From NCBI RefSeq assembly GCF_014202995.1, contig NZ_JACHIA010000017.1:1-64000 (forward strand): a DNA stretch of 64,000 nt, in the 5' to 3' direction. Source of the DNA: Longimicrobium terrae (GTDB lineage: Bacteria > Gemmatimonadota > Gemmatimonadetes > Longimicrobiales > Longimicrobiaceae). This document shows positions 1 through 10,104 of this stretch, in pieces. The notes beneath the pieces are model-generated. The model did not search any database. It saw nothing but the letters and a program-made list of their open reading frames with translations, and had not been told where the DNA came from. A program made the translations under genes and the position numbers. How positions within the stretch are numbered: position 1 is the stretch's first letter; every line of letters begins with the position of its first letter.

Positions 1-11
1 AGGTGGTCCAT
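1..11 (-). CDS. Start of a leftward gene cut by the window edge
   Basis: Only the first three codons (Met-Asp-His) lie inside the window. The reason to call it is a strong ribosome binding site on the minus strand: AAGGAG, then six bases, then ATG at 11-9. It would be transcribed divergently from kduI. Nothing can be said about the product. Confidence 0.4.
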
Positions 12-489
12 GACTCGCTCCTTCTGGCCGGAAGGGTTGCAAGCTCAGGGGCAAACTGCCTGCCGCTTTTGTCCACAAAGTGCTAAAGTCTAGATGAATC
101 CGCCGCTCGAACAGCGGGAACCCCCGACTCGCGGCCGCTGTCGCGTCCACGATCGGGGCTTCAACCGCAACGAACCGGGCCGCCCCGCGCCGCTGGTCGC
201 TGTACGCGCTGAGGTCTCCCCCTCTCCCGCTTGCGGGAGAGGGGGCCGGGGGGTGAGGGCTGCCCGCGGCCGCGCCGGACTGTCCGGAGCACATGATCCG
301 CAGTTCTCCCCTCTCTGTGCGCAGTTTGCGCGCGGAAGTGCCGGGGGGAGAGGGCTGCCTGCCGCCGCGCCGGGCCGTCCGGAGCGCACGGATCTGCGTT
401 TCTCCCCGCTCCGCGGTTGTTGTCTGAATGATGATCGATACAGGGCGCGCGGACGCCGCGAGCCGACACCACGGATTGCCTGGAGCACG
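12..489. repeat. Intergenic mosaic of repeats R1, R2 and R3
   Basis: This gene-free stretch holds three dispersed repeats seen elsewhere in the window: R1 (91-170, begins near ATGAATCCGCCGCTCGAACA), R2 (208-276, contains the palindrome CTCCCGCTTGCGGGAG) and a diverged R3 (about 301-357). The kduI reading frame stays open through it back to 94, but the translation is repeat-derived and unlike any KduI N-terminus, so I do not count it as coding. Confidence 0.75.
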
Positions 490-1320
490 ATGAGCATGCA
501 CTACCTGCCGGGGCCGCAGCAGCTTCGCCGCATGACCACGGACGAAATCCGCGACGCGTTCCTGATCACCGGCCTCTTCCAGCCCGGCGCCATCACCCTG
601 CGCGCGGTGGACCTGGACCGCGTCATCCTGGGCGGCGCCGTCCCCGGCGCGGAGCCGCTGCGGCTGGAGCCCGGGCCCGAGCTGGACACCGCCACCTTTC
701 TGGAACGCCGCGAAGTGGGCATTCTCAACACCGGCGGCGCGGGCACGGTGACGGTCGATGGTGAAACGTACGAACTCGCCAGGCTGGACCTGCTGTACGC
801 CGGCCGCGGCGCCGCCGAGGTGACCTTCGCCAGCGCGGACGCGTCGAATCCCGCGCGCTTCTACCTGGTGAGCTATCCCGCGCACGCGTCCCATCCCACG
901 CGTCTGGTAAAGGCGGATGAGGCGCAGGGCGGGGACCTGGGCACGCTGGCGCAGGCCAACCAGCGCCGCCTGAGCAAGTACGTGCACCCCGACGCATTCC
1001 CCAGCGCGCAGCTGGTGATGGGCGTGACGCAGCTCAAGGAGGGGAGCGTGTGGAACACCATGCCCGCGCACACCCACCAGCGCCGCACCGAGGTCTACCT
1101 GTACTTCGGCCTGCCGCAGGATGGCGTCGTGTTCCACTTTCTGGGCGAGCCGGGCGAATCGCGCAGTGTGGTGGTGCGCGACGGCGACGTGGTGCTTTCC
1201 CCCAGCTGGTCCATCCACTCGGGGTGCGGCACCGGCGCGTACACCTTCTGCTGGGCCATGGGCGGCGAAAATCAGGCGTTTGCCGACATGCAGGGCGTGG
1301 CCATGGCCGACCTGCGCTGA
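490..1320 (+). CDS. kduI: 5-dehydro-4-deoxy-D-glucuronate isomerase (KduI)
   Basis: The product (276 aa) belongs to the KduI cupin family, which interconverts 5-dehydro-4-deoxy-D-glucuronate and 3-deoxy-D-glycero-2,5-hexodiulosonate in the cytoplasm. Four metal ligands are visible: His194 and His196 in PAHTHQRRTE, Glu201, and His243 in SWSIHSGCG, close to the known E. coli positions 196, 198, 203 and 245. The length is normal for the family. I chose ATG 490, preceded by GGAG; the frame is open upstream only across repeat DNA. With GH88 downstream it fits handling of unsaturated uronates. No kduD is seen in the window. KduI of E. coli has also been linked to hexuronate isomerisation, relevant because no uxaC is seen here. 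Confidence 0.93.
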   Translation: MSMHYLPGPQQLRRMTTDEIRDAFLITGLFQPGAITLRAVDLDRVILGGAVPGAEPLRLEPGPELDTATFLERREVGILNTGGAGTVTVDGETYELARLDLLYAGRGAAEVTFASADASNPARFYLVSYPAHASHPTRLVKADEAQGGDLGTLAQANQRRLSKYVHPDAFPSAQLVMGVTQLKEGSVWNTMPAHTHQRRTEVYLYFGLPQDGVVFHFLGEPGESRSVVVRDGDVVLSPSWSIHSGCGTGAYTFCWAMGGENQAFADMQGVAMADLR

Positions 1321-1327
1321 CGCACGG

Positions 1328-1365
1328 GACCCCCGCGTTCCACAGTCCGGAACACGGGGGTCTTG
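1328..1365 (+). terminator. Stem-loop terminator after kduI
   Basis: A 14-bp stem with one non-Watson-Crick pair (1328-1341 with 1349-1362) begins eight bases after the kduI stop. It is followed by TTG only, so it is a weak intrinsic terminator or an mRNA 3' stabiliser. Confidence 0.6.
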
Positions 1366-1741
1366 CCATTCTCGCGGAACGCGCTATCCTGACGCAGCAT
1401 TAGTTTGAAGTCGCAACGAATTCGTGTCCGGTGATGTATCGGGCGGGTCGCGAAGGTGTCACTGGACGAAGGGTACGAACGTTAGGGAGGTGAAGAGCCC
1501 CATCGATCGCCTCCAGACGGGCGCTGGTGAGACACCGGGCCGCCCGGATGGACGCGGAAAAGCCGGTTCCGGGTAGTTTGCTGCAACGAGAAACAAATTC
1601 AGGTTCGCCATCGCGGCGCTCCCGCCGCCGATGCCCCCCATTCCCCCTCAGCCTCTTCGCAGTACCGCAGTACCAGTCCCGCAGATCTGCCAATTCCCGC
1701 CGTGCCGCAGGATCGCCGGAACCTCTTGAGGAGAGTCGACG
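1366..1741. other. Long leader upstream of the first SusC gene
   Basis: About 375 bases with no convincing gene and none of the R1-R6 repeats. I found no clear sigma-70 promoter. The last bases before the SusC start hold a good ribosome binding site (GAGGAGAG). The long antisense frame across this region is a shadow. Confidence 0.5.
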
Positions 1742-4700
1742 ATGAGATGGGCGAAGTTCTTTGTTTGTGCAGCCGCGCTGCTGCTGGGGGCGCAACCCGC
1801 CACCGCGCAGTCGACGGGCAGGATCGCAGGACTCGTGACGGATGCCGCCACGGGCGTGCCTCTTCCCGGCGCGCAGGTGAGCGTGGTGGGCGGGGCGGCC
1901 CGCACCTCCACCGGGGCTGACGGCCGCTACGTGCTGTCCGGCATCGCGCCGGGATCGTACACGGTGCGCGCCACCATGATCAGCCGCGCCACCCGCGACC
2001 AGACGGTGACGGTGGCCGCCGGCGCGCAGGCCACCGCCGACTTCGCGCTGGGCGTGCAGGCGCTGGTGCTGGAGGAAGTGGTGGCGGTGGGCTACGGCAC
2101 GCAGCGCCGCGCCGACGTCACCGGCGCCGTGACCTCGGTGAACGCCGCCGAAATCGCGGAGCAGCCGGTGACGCGGGTGGACCAGGCGCTGGCCGGCCGC
2201 GCGGCCGGCGTGGACGTCATCACCACCAACAACCAGCCGGGCGCGCAGATGCGCATCCGCATCCGCGGCGGCAACTCGCTCACCGGCGGCAACGACCCGC
2301 TGGTGGTGCTGGACGGCGTGCTGGGCGCGGACCTGAACCAGGTGAACCCCGCCGACATCGCCAACATCGAGGTGCTCAAGGACGCCTCGGCCACCGCCAT
2401 CTACGGCGCGCGCGGCGCCAACGGCGTCATCATCGTCACCACCAAGACGGGGGTGCCGGGCGAGACGCGGGTGGAGTACTCCGGCTACTACGGTACGCAG
2501 ACGGTGAGCAACCGGCTGGACCTGCTGACCGCGTCGGAGCAGGCCGTGCTCATCAACGCCAACCCCAACCTCACCCTGCGCTTCGCCGATCCGGCCGCGC
2601 TGGGCAACGGCACGGACTGGCAGGACGTGATCTACCAGAGCGCGCCGCAGCAGAACCACGAGCTGTCCCTTTCCGGTGGCGCCGAGCGCACCAAGTACCG
2701 CGTGTCCGGCAGCTGGCTTGAGCAGCAGGGCGTGGTGAAGACGTCGGGATTCGACCGCGCCACGCTGAACGTGAACCTGGACCAGACGGTCAGCTCGCGC
2801 GTGCGCGCGGGAACGCGCCTCACCTACTCGCGCAGCGAAGCCAGCGGCGTCCGCGTGAACGACGGCTACGGCTCGCAGGGCGGCACGGTCACGCAGTCGG
2901 CGCTGGGCTTTTCGCCCATCGTCCCCGTCTTTACGGAGAGCGGCACGTACAGCGGGCCTCTCGTTGCCGGCGCCACGGTGGACAACCCGCTCGCCATCCT
3001 GCGCGAGCGCAGCGACCAGACGACGCGCAACTACCTGCTGGGCAACCTGTTCGCCGAGATCGACCTGCTTTCGGGGTTGACCTTCCGCAGCAGCTTCAGC
3101 TACCGCGGCAACGAGCGGCTGGCGGAGCGCTACACCTCGCGCCTGCTGCTGGCGGCTTCCGGGCTGGGGCAGGCCAACGTGGACAACGTGCGCAGCACCG
3201 ACTGGATCGCCGAAAACACGGTGAACCTGCAGCGCTCGGTGTTTGGCGGGCACTCGCTGAACGCGCTGGCCGGCGTGACGGTGGAGCGCGAGCGCAACTG
3301 GGGCAGCTTCATCACCGGCCGCGGCTTTCCCAGCGACCTGCTGGGCACGGACGGGCTGGCGCTGGCCTCGGAGCGCACCGTGAGCGCGTTCGACAACACG
3401 GTGTCGCTGCTCTCCTTTCTGGGCCGCGTCAACTACAGCATTGGCGGGCGCTACCTGTTCACCGTCAGCGGGCGCAGCGACGGCGCCAGCAAGTTCGCGG
3501 AAAACAACAAGTGGGCCTTCTTCCCCTCCGCTGCCTTCGCGTGGCGCGTGAGCGGAGAAGACTTCATGGACGCGGTGCCGGCCATCAACGACTTCAAGCT
3601 GCGCGTGAGCTACGGCGAAGTCGGCAACCAGGCCATCAGCCCGTACCAGTCGCTGGCGGCGTACAGCAACGGCAACCAGTACGCGTTCGGCACCAGCTTC
3701 TTTACCAACGGCGTGCTTCCCAGCCGCCTGGCCAACCCGGACCTGCGCTGGGAAACCACCACGCAGTACGACGTCGGCGCCGACATGCGCCTGTTCAACA
3801 ACGTCGTGGGGATCACGGCCGACTGGTACTACAAGCGTACGCGCGACCTGCTGTACAGCAAGCAGCTTCCCTCGCACACCGGCTTCACCTCGCAGATCCA
3901 GAACATCGGCAGCCTGGAGAACCGCGGCTTCGAGCTGGGGCTGGACGCGGAGAACTACGTGGGCGCGTTCCAGGTGCGGCTGGGCGGCAACATCTCCGTC
4001 AACCGCAACAAGGTGCTGGAGCTGGGCGGCGACAACGAGTTCACCGCCGCGGGCGCCAACAACGCGCTGCCGCGCTTTGCCGGGTCCGCGCTCGTCCGCG
4101 TGGGCGAGCCGGTGGGCAACATCTACGGCTACGTGTGGGACGGCATCTTTCAGACGGCCACCGAGGCCGCCGCCAGCGGGCAGACCGGCGCGGTGCTGGG
4201 CGGCGACCGCATCCGCGACCTGAACGGCGACAAGGTGATCAACGAGCTGGACCGCAAGATCATCGGCAACGCCCTGCCGGACTTCACCTACGGCTTCAAC
4301 GGCGGGCTCAAGTACGGCGTGGCGGACCTCGCCTTTACGCTGCGCGGGGTGCGCGGCAACGAGCTGGTGAACCTGACGCGCGTGAACCTGAGCACGCCCG
4401 GCGGCACCGGAAACCAGCTGGCGGAAACGGCCAACTACTGGAGCCCCACCAATCCCACCAACACGATGACCGGGATCGGGATCGGGCCGTACGACGCCAT
4501 GACCTCGCGCTGGGTGGAGGACGGATCGTTCCTGCGCCTGCAGAACGTGACGCTGGGCGTGTCCGTGCCCGAAAGCCTGCGCAGCCGCTTTGCCCGCCGC
4601 TCGGCGCGGGTGTACGTGAGCGCGCAGAACCTGTTCACCTGGACCGACTACTCCGGCTTCGACCCTGAAACCAGCTCGCGCGGCAACACCGACATCGAGC

Positions 4701-4768
4701 TGGGCTGGGACGACGGCAACTATCCCGGCACGCGCACGGTGACGCTGGGCGTCAACCTGGGCTTCTAG
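1742..4768 (+). CDS. SusC/RagA-family TonB-dependent outer-membrane receptor 1
   Basis: This 1008-aa protein is an outer-membrane porin of the SusC/RagA class, which imports oligosaccharides using TonB energy. A signal peptide (about residues 1-22, ending PATA) is followed by a carboxypeptidase-regulatory-like beta domain (about 24-104), a plug domain starting near VVAVGYGTQRR and ending in the family signature GARGANGVIIVTTK (about 110-235), and a C-terminal beta-barrel ending in an aromatic residue (LGF). The SusD partner starts ten bases downstream, so the two are co-transcribed. GH88, GH2 and kduI next to it suggest that the cargo is a uronic-acid-containing oligosaccharide; the substrate is inferred. 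Confidence 0.95.
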   Translation: MRWAKFFVCAAALLLGAQPATAQSTGRIAGLVTDAATGVPLPGAQVSVVGGAARTSTGADGRYVLSGIAPGSYTVRATMISRATRDQTVTVAAGAQATADFALGVQALVLEEVVAVGYGTQRRADVTGAVTSVNAAEIAEQPVTRVDQALAGRAAGVDVITTNNQPGAQMRIRIRGGNSLTGGNDPLVVLDGVLGADLNQVNPADIANIEVLKDASATAIYGARGANGVIIVTTKTGVPGETRVEYSGYYGTQTVSNRLDLLTASEQAVLINANPNLTLRFADPAALGNGTDWQDVIYQSAPQQNHELSLSGGAERTKYRVSGSWLEQQGVVKTSGFDRATLNVNLDQTVSSRVRAGTRLTYSRSEASGVRVNDGYGSQGGTVTQSALGFSPIVPVFTESGTYSGPLVAGATVDNPLAILRERSDQTTRNYLLGNLFAEIDLLSGLTFRSSFSYRGNERLAERYTSRLLLAASGLGQANVDNVRSTDWIAENTVNLQRSVFGGHSLNALAGVTVERERNWGSFITGRGFPSDLLGTDGLALASERTVSAFDNTVSLLSFLGRVNYSIGGRYLFTVSGRSDGASKFAENNKWAFFPSAAFAWRVSGEDFMDAVPAINDFKLRVSYGEVGNQAISPYQSLAAYSNGNQYAFGTSFFTNGVLPSRLANPDLRWETTTQYDVGADMRLFNNVVGITADWYYKRTRDLLYSKQLPSHTGFTSQIQNIGSLENRGFELGLDAENYVGAFQVRLGGNISVNRNKVLELGGDNEFTAAGANNALPRFAGSALVRVGEPVGNIYGYVWDGIFQTATEAAASGQTGAVLGGDRIRDLNGDKVINELDRKIIGNALPDFTYGFNGGLKYGVADLAFTLRGVRGNELVNLTRVNLSTPGGTGNQLAETANYWSPTNPTNTMTGIGIGPYDAMTSRWVEDGSFLRLQNVTLGVSVPESLRSRFARRSARVYVSAQNLFTWTDYSGFDPETSSRGNTDIELGWDDGNYPGTRTVTLGVNLGF

Positions 4769-4778
4769 GAGCGAACCG

Positions 4779-6263
4779 ATGAAACTTCGATACGCGCTGC
4801 CCCTGCTGGCCGTCACGGCCACCGCCGGGTGCGACAACTTTCTGGTGGAAGAGCCGCAGGACTTCTTCTCCCCCGAGAACTTTCCGGCCAGCGAGGCGGA
4901 CGCCAACCTGGCGCTGGGCGGCATTCAAACGTACCACACGCGGCAGGACTACTTTTCGCGCGGGTGGTGGTTCGTGGCCGAGATCCCGTCGGACCACAGC
5001 CGGGTGACGGAGGCCAACGGCGCCCGCCGCGACCATGACGCCTTCAGCGTCACGGCGCAGAACGAGTGGATCCGCCGCGTGTGGCAGGCGGCGTACGGCT
5101 CCATCAACGCCAGCAACGTGCTCATTCAGCGCGTGCCCGAGATCACCGCCATCCCCGAGGCGCGCCGCGCGCAGATCGTGGCCGCGGCCAAGTTCTGGCG
5201 GGCGTTCGACTACCTGAACCTGGCCCGCGTCTACGGCGAGGTGCCCATCCACGAAACGCCGGTCGCCTCGCTGGAAGAGGCGCGCAACGCCACGCGCGCC
5301 CCGCTGGCGGACGTGTACGCGCTGATCGTAAAGGACCTGGAGGAAGGGTGCTCCGTCCTTCCCGCCACGTGGCCGGAAGGGCCGGGCAAGCCCACCAAGG
5401 GCGCGGCGTGCGCGGCGCTGGCCGACGCGTACCTGAACATGTCGGGCGAGCCGCTCAAGCAGAACAAGTGGGCGGACGCGGCGCGCGCGGCGAAGGTGGT
5501 GATGGACATGGGAACGCACCGTCTGCGGCCCAGCTTCCGCGAGCTGTGGCTGATCGCCAACAAGACGGACCCGGAGTTCATCTTCAGCATCCAGTTTCAG
5601 AACAACGACGCCGACGGCCTGGTGACCACGCAGTCGCGCCCCGGCGGCATCGGCACGGAAAGCGGCTTCGACTACTGGAACACCACCGAGGCGTTCATGA
5701 ACACGTTCGCCACGGCGGACGCGCGCAAGGACCCCACGTTCCTTACCGAGGTGCTGTTCAACAACATCACCTACACCTACCGCGCCGGCGTGGCCGGAAC
5801 CACGCAGTGGGGAACCAACGTGGAGAACCGCCGCCCGTACTGGGAAAAGTTCTTTGACGACAACCGCACGGTGCACACCGACCGCGGGCGCCGCACGGAT
5901 GCCAACGTTCCCATCTACCGCTACGCCGACGTGCTGCTGATGTACGCCGAGGCGGAGAACGAGGCCAACGGGCCGGGCGCGGCGTACGCGGCCATCAACC
6001 AGGTTCGCCGCCGCGCGAACATGCCCGAGTTCTCGGGGATGAGCCAGGCGGAGTTCCGCGACGCGGTGCGGCAGGAGCGCTCGTACGAGCTGGCCTTTGA
6101 GTGCAAGCGCTGGTTCGACCTCAAGCGCTGGGGCACGTGGCTGGAGGTGCTGAAGGCCGACCCGGTGGCCGGGCCGCGCATTCAGCCGTTCCACCGCTGG
6201 GCGCCGCTGCCGCAGCAGGAGCTGGACAACAGCCCCGGCCTGGTGCAGAACCCCGGCTACTGA
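4779..6263 (+). CDS. SusD/RagB-family outer-membrane lipoprotein 1
   Basis: This 494-aa surface lipoprotein is the glycan-binding lid of the preceding SusC. The N-terminus shows a lipobox (TATAGC, then DNF). The repeated helical region is typical of SusD (AAAKFWRAFDYLNLARVYGE; later YRYADVLLMYAEAENE), and the C-terminus has the usual RxxRxxELAFECKRWFDLKRW block and PIPxxE-like ending. AGGAG precedes the ATG. It is one operon with the receptor and probably with the downstream GH88. Confidence 0.94.
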   Translation: MKLRYALPLLAVTATAGCDNFLVEEPQDFFSPENFPASEADANLALGGIQTYHTRQDYFSRGWWFVAEIPSDHSRVTEANGARRDHDAFSVTAQNEWIRRVWQAAYGSINASNVLIQRVPEITAIPEARRAQIVAAAKFWRAFDYLNLARVYGEVPIHETPVASLEEARNATRAPLADVYALIVKDLEEGCSVLPATWPEGPGKPTKGAACAALADAYLNMSGEPLKQNKWADAARAAKVVMDMGTHRLRPSFRELWLIANKTDPEFIFSIQFQNNDADGLVTTQSRPGGIGTESGFDYWNTTEAFMNTFATADARKDPTFLTEVLFNNITYTYRAGVAGTTQWGTNVENRRPYWEKFFDDNRTVHTDRGRRTDANVPIYRYADVLLMYAEAENEANGPGAAYAAINQVRRRANMPEFSGMSQAEFRDAVRQERSYELAFECKRWFDLKRWGTWLEVLKADPVAGPRIQPFHRWAPLPQQELDNSPGLVQNPGY

Positions 6264-6346
6264 GTTCCATTCGTACGACGATCACCGGCCGGTGCGCCCC
6301 CGCGGTGCACCGGCCGCATCCTGAACCCCACTGGCTCCGGGACCGC

Positions 6347-7582
6347 GTGGCCCACAAGACCCTCGTTGCTTTCGCCGCCTGCGCGGCGCTGCTGGGCGCC
6401 TGCGCGCCCGCGGTTTCGTCCGGCGGCGCGCCGGCTCCGTCGTCGGAGCTGGACGCGCTTTCGGAGGACGCGCTGCGCTACGCCGCCGCGCACTACCTGA
6501 AGTCGGCGCGGCGGATGGACCCGTCCGCCGGGATTCCGCGAGCCACCACGGCGGACAGCGCGTGGCGCACGGTCAGCATCCACGACTGGACGAGCGGCTT
6601 CTTCGGCGGCACGCTCTGGCTGCTGCACGAGCACACGGGCGACGCGGAACTGCGTGCGCAGGCGGAGCGGTGGACGATGCCGCTGGCCGGCATCACGGCC
6701 GGGCGGTACGACCACGACCTGGGGTTCCAGTTTCACAACTCGTTCGGCAACGCGCTTCGCATTACGGGGGATGACCGGTTCCGCGCGCCGGTTCTGGGTG
6801 CGTCGCGGCTGCTGGCGGGGCGCTTCCGGCCGGCGGTGGGCGCCATCCGCTCGTGGGACAATCCGCAGTGGAAGTATCCGGTCATCGCCGACAACATGAT
6901 GAACCTGGAGATGCTGCTGTGGGCGGCGCGCAACGGCGGCGATCCGGCGTGGACGGAGCTGTCGAAGCGCCACGCGGAAACCACGATGCGGGCGCACCTG
7001 CGTCCGGACGGCGGCTCGTATCACCTGGTGGATTTTGATTCGGCGACGGGCGCGATCGTGGCGCGGAAGACGGTGCAGGGCTACGCGGACAGCAGTACGT
7101 GGGCGCGCGGGCAGGCGTGGCTCACGTACGGCTACACGATGGCGTACCGCGAAACGCGCGACCCGCGTTTTCTGGACGCGGCGCGCCGCGTGGCCGCGTA
7201 CGCCCTTGCCCGTCTTCCGGCGGACCACGTTCCGTGCTGGGACTATCAGGCGCCCGGCTGTCCGGATTCCGCGCCGCGCGACGCGTCCGCCGGGGCCATC
7301 ACCGCGTCGGCGCTGCTGGAGCTGAGTACGCTGGTTTCGGGGGATGAGGCGGCGGGATACCGGCGGAACGCGGAGTCGATTCTGACGTCGCTGGCGTCGC
7401 CGCGCTACCTGTCGCGCGGCACGGACAAGCCGACGATTCTGCTGCACTCCGTCGGGCATCTGCCGGGGAACAGCGAGATCGACGTGGGGATCGTGTACGC
7501 GGACTACTACTTCGTGGAGGCGCTGATGCGGTACCGCGCGCTCCGCGGCCTGGGCCCGCGCGGCGTGCTCCGCGCACGCTGA
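6347..7582 (+). CDS. GH88 unsaturated glucuronyl hydrolase, probable lipoprotein
   Basis: The 411-aa product matches glycoside hydrolase family 88, which hydrates the 4,5-double bond of unsaturated glucuronyl residues left by polysaccharide lyases and so releases the unsaturated uronate. Family blocks are IHDWTSGFFGG (Asp80), YDHDLGFQ (Asp122/124), DNMMNLEMLLWAA (Asp182) and TWARGQAWLTYG. The two catalytic aspartates of GH88 lie about 60 residues apart, which fits the 122/124 and 182 pair. GTG 6347 is chosen because it opens a lipoprotein signal (LLGAC); an earlier in-frame start would overlap susD. It probably acts in the periplasm. No polysaccharide lyase gene is in the window. Confidence 0.88.
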   Translation: MAHKTLVAFAACAALLGACAPAVSSGGAPAPSSELDALSEDALRYAAAHYLKSARRMDPSAGIPRATTADSAWRTVSIHDWTSGFFGGTLWLLHEHTGDAELRAQAERWTMPLAGITAGRYDHDLGFQFHNSFGNALRITGDDRFRAPVLGASRLLAGRFRPAVGAIRSWDNPQWKYPVIADNMMNLEMLLWAARNGGDPAWTELSKRHAETTMRAHLRPDGGSYHLVDFDSATGAIVARKTVQGYADSSTWARGQAWLTYGYTMAYRETRDPRFLDAARRVAAYALARLPADHVPCWDYQAPGCPDSAPRDASAGAITASALLELSTLVSGDEAAGYRRNAESILTSLASPRYLSRGTDKPTILLHSVGHLPGNSEIDVGIVYADYYFVEALMRYRALRGLGPRGVLRAR

Positions 7583-8078
7583 GGTTTCGGCGGGGCGGGG
7601 TAGGCTCGGAGGCTGATCTGGGGCGACTGAAGTCGCGGCAACAACGGCGCGAAGTCCGCCTGCGCGGACTGCATCCGAAGCGCCGGCGCAAGCCGACGGG
7701 TTGGGCGCAGCCGCCATCCAGGAGCGAATGAATTCGCCGCTGGAAAAGCACGAAGTCCGCCTGCGCGGACTGTGGGGGACAGTGCGGCGCCGGTCGGAGG
7801 ATGCCGTCCGTCCGCCGGGCGGGAGCCGCGGGTGCGTGCCGAAATTACCGCCACGCTGAGGTCTCCCCCTCTCCCGCTTGCGGGAGAGGGGGCCGGGGGG
7901 TGAGGGCAGCCCGCGGCCGCGCCAAACCATCCGGAACGCACGATCCTTTGTCCGCACCTCTTGTTCGCTGAGTATCGCCGCACCAAGGACAGCATTTGAT
8001 CGACCGAAGCACCGGACGAAACCGTGTGAAAGCGGCTTCGTCCCTTTGATCCACAATCCCAATCTCTTTCGGACAGCG
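7583..8078. repeat. Intergenic repeats: AGTCCGC palindromes and R2
   Basis: Two copies of a short palindrome, GAAGTCCGCCTGCGCGGACT, sit near 7650 and 7752, the second next to a degraded relative of the R1 head. An R2 copy occupies 7855-7922. A reversed relative of the palindrome is near 16668. No gene is seen here; the open frame running into the GH2 gene is repeat-derived. Confidence 0.7.
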
Positions 8079-10013
8079 ATGATCCACGGAATGACGTTTT
8101 CCGTCGATGACACGCGCGGCGCGTCCCTCGCGCGGCGTGCCGGGCGCGTGGCGCGGGCGATCGCATGCGCGGCGGTCTTCTGCGGCGCGGCCACGGCGGA
8201 TGCGCAGGCACCCGCGGCGGCGGTTCCGGGCGTGGCGCCGCAGATGGTGAACGTGGCCGGGCGCTCCGCCACCACGCTCAACGGACGCTGGCGCAGCATC
8301 ATCGATCCGTACGAGACGGGCTACTACAACTACCGCCGCCGCCCCGACGCAAACGGCTGGTTCCGCGACCGCAAACCCGCCAACGCGCAGGAGTTGATCG
8401 AGTACGACTTCGATCAGTCCCCGCTGCTGAACGTGCCGGGCGACTGGAACTCGCAGCAGGCGGAACTGCTGTTCTACGAGGGAACGGTGTGGTACCGCAC
8501 CCGCTTTGAGCGCGCGCTGGCGCCCGGGCGGCGGCTGTTCGTGCACTTCGGTGGCGCGAACTACCAGGCGCGCGCGTGGATGGACGGCAACGAACTGGGG
8601 ATGCACGAAGGCGGCTTCACCCCGTTCGGATTCGAGGTGACGGACGCGCTGGAAGCCGGCACGCACTCGTTAGTGGTCAAAGTAGACAACCAGCGGCACC
8701 CGGAAGCGGTGCCCACGGTGAACTCCGACTGGTGGAACTACGGCGGCATCACGCGCGAGGTCACGCTCGTGGAAACGCCCTCCACCTTCGTGCGCGACTA
8801 CACGCTGCAGCTGGACCCGGCGGACCCGCGGCGGGTGCGCGGCTGGGTGCAGCTGGACGGGCCGGACTCCGCGCGCACCGCCGTCACCATCCGCATTCCG
8901 CGCGCGGGGCTGTCGCAAACGGTGACGCCCGACGCGAGCGGCCGCGCGGTGGTTTCGTTCGACGCGCGGCGGCTGGCGCGCTGGTCGCCCGATCATCCGA
9001 ATCTGTATGACGTGGAGATCGCGACGGCGGCGGAGACCATCCGTGACCGCATCGGATTTCGCACGCTGGCGGTGCGGGGAACGCAGATCCTGCTGAACGG
9101 CGAGCCGATCTTCCTCCGCGGCATCAGCATGCACGAGGAGTCGCCGTACGAGGCGAGGCGCGCCTACAGCACCGACGACGCGCGCACCTCGCTGGGCTGG
9201 GTGAAGGAGCTGGGCGGCAACTTCGTGCGCCTTGCCCACTATCCCCACAACGAGGCCATGCTGCGCGCCGCGGACGAGATGGGCGTCATTGTCTGGGCGG
9301 AAATCCCGGTCTACTGGACGATCCAATGGGAGAACCCGGCCACGCTCGCCTCCGCCCGCCAGCAGCTGGGCGAGATGGTCACCCGTGACCGCAACCGTGC
9401 GTCCGTGGCGCTCTGGTCCGTGGCAAACGAGACCCCGCGCGACGCCAATCCCGCCGCGGGCCCGCGCATCACCTTTCTGCGCAACCTCGTCGCGCACGTG
9501 CGCGGGATGGACAACACGCGGCTGATCACCGCCGCGCTGGAGCACCGCTACGTGGGCCGCGACACCATCGTGATCGACGATCCGCTGGGCGAGGTGCTGG
9601 ATGTGATCGGCAACAACGAATACTTGGGCTGGTACGACGGCAGTCCGGAAAAGGCTGATTCCATCACGTGGCGCAGCGCGTTCAACAAGCCGCTGGTGAT
9701 GAGCGAGTTCGGCGGCGACGCGCTGCAGGGGCTGCACGGCCCGGCCGCCAACCGGTGGACGGAAGAGTACCAGGCGCGCATCTACCAGCGGCAGGCCGCG
9801 ATGCTGCGCCGCATTCCCATGCTGGCCGGCACGTCGCCGTGGATTCTCAAGGACTTCCGCTCGCCGCGCCGCCCACTGCCGGGCATTCAGGACTACTTCA
9901 ACCGCAAGGGTCTCATCAGCGACCGGGGCGAGCGCAAGCTGGCGTTCTACGAGCTGCAGCGCTTCTACCTGGAACTGCGCGCCGCCCATCCCGATCCCGG
10001 CGCGGAACGGTGA
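8079..10013 (+). CDS. Glycoside hydrolase family 2, beta-glucuronidase-like
   Basis: The 644-aa product has the GH2 layout: signal peptide (AAVFCGAATADA), jelly-roll sugar-binding domain with WYRTRFE and FHFGGANYQARAWMDG-like strands, immunoglobulin-like domain, then a TIM barrel. The acid/base glutamate is Glu451 in SVANETPRD and the nucleophile is Glu543 in VMSEFGGD. The barrel features (SMHEESPYEARRAYS; LRLAHYPHNEAMLRAADE-like block) and the uronate neighbours favour beta-glucuronidase, but beta-galactosidase cannot be excluded. ATG 8079 is chosen as the start of the signal peptide; ATG 8091 is an alternative. It is probably periplasmic. Confidence 0.88.
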   Translation: MIHGMTFSVDDTRGASLARRAGRVARAIACAAVFCGAATADAQAPAAAVPGVAPQMVNVAGRSATTLNGRWRSIIDPYETGYYNYRRRPDANGWFRDRKPANAQELIEYDFDQSPLLNVPGDWNSQQAELLFYEGTVWYRTRFERALAPGRRLFVHFGGANYQARAWMDGNELGMHEGGFTPFGFEVTDALEAGTHSLVVKVDNQRHPEAVPTVNSDWWNYGGITREVTLVETPSTFVRDYTLQLDPADPRRVRGWVQLDGPDSARTAVTIRIPRAGLSQTVTPDASGRAVVSFDARRLARWSPDHPNLYDVEIATAAETIRDRIGFRTLAVRGTQILLNGEPIFLRGISMHEESPYEARRAYSTDDARTSLGWVKELGGNFVRLAHYPHNEAMLRAADEMGVIVWAEIPVYWTIQWENPATLASARQQLGEMVTRDRNRASVALWSVANETPRDANPAAGPRITFLRNLVAHVRGMDNTRLITAALEHRYVGRDTIVIDDPLGEVLDVIGNNEYLGWYDGSPEKADSITWRSAFNKPLVMSEFGGDALQGLHGPAANRWTEEYQARIYQRQAAMLRRIPMLAGTSPWILKDFRSPRRPLPGIQDYFNRKGLISDRGERKLAFYELQRFYLELRAAHPDPGAER

Positions 10014-10104
10014 TCCGCCCCCCCGTCCTCCCTCCATCGCGAGACAAACGTTGAACCATCCATCGGGTGTGTGGATGGCGGGAAGCGTGTGCTCGCGGCG
10101 GCCA

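Noticed and set aside
94-489. N-terminal extension of KduI by 132 residues
   Set aside because: It translates repeats R1-R3; ATG 490 has GGAG upstream and gives the normal family length and ligand numbering.
1400-4924. Very long antisense frame (about 1170 codons) opposite SusC1
   Set aside because: Its translation is Arg/His/Val/Ala-rich low complexity, typical of the complement of a high-GC gene with G or C in third positions. SusC1 on the other strand is certain.
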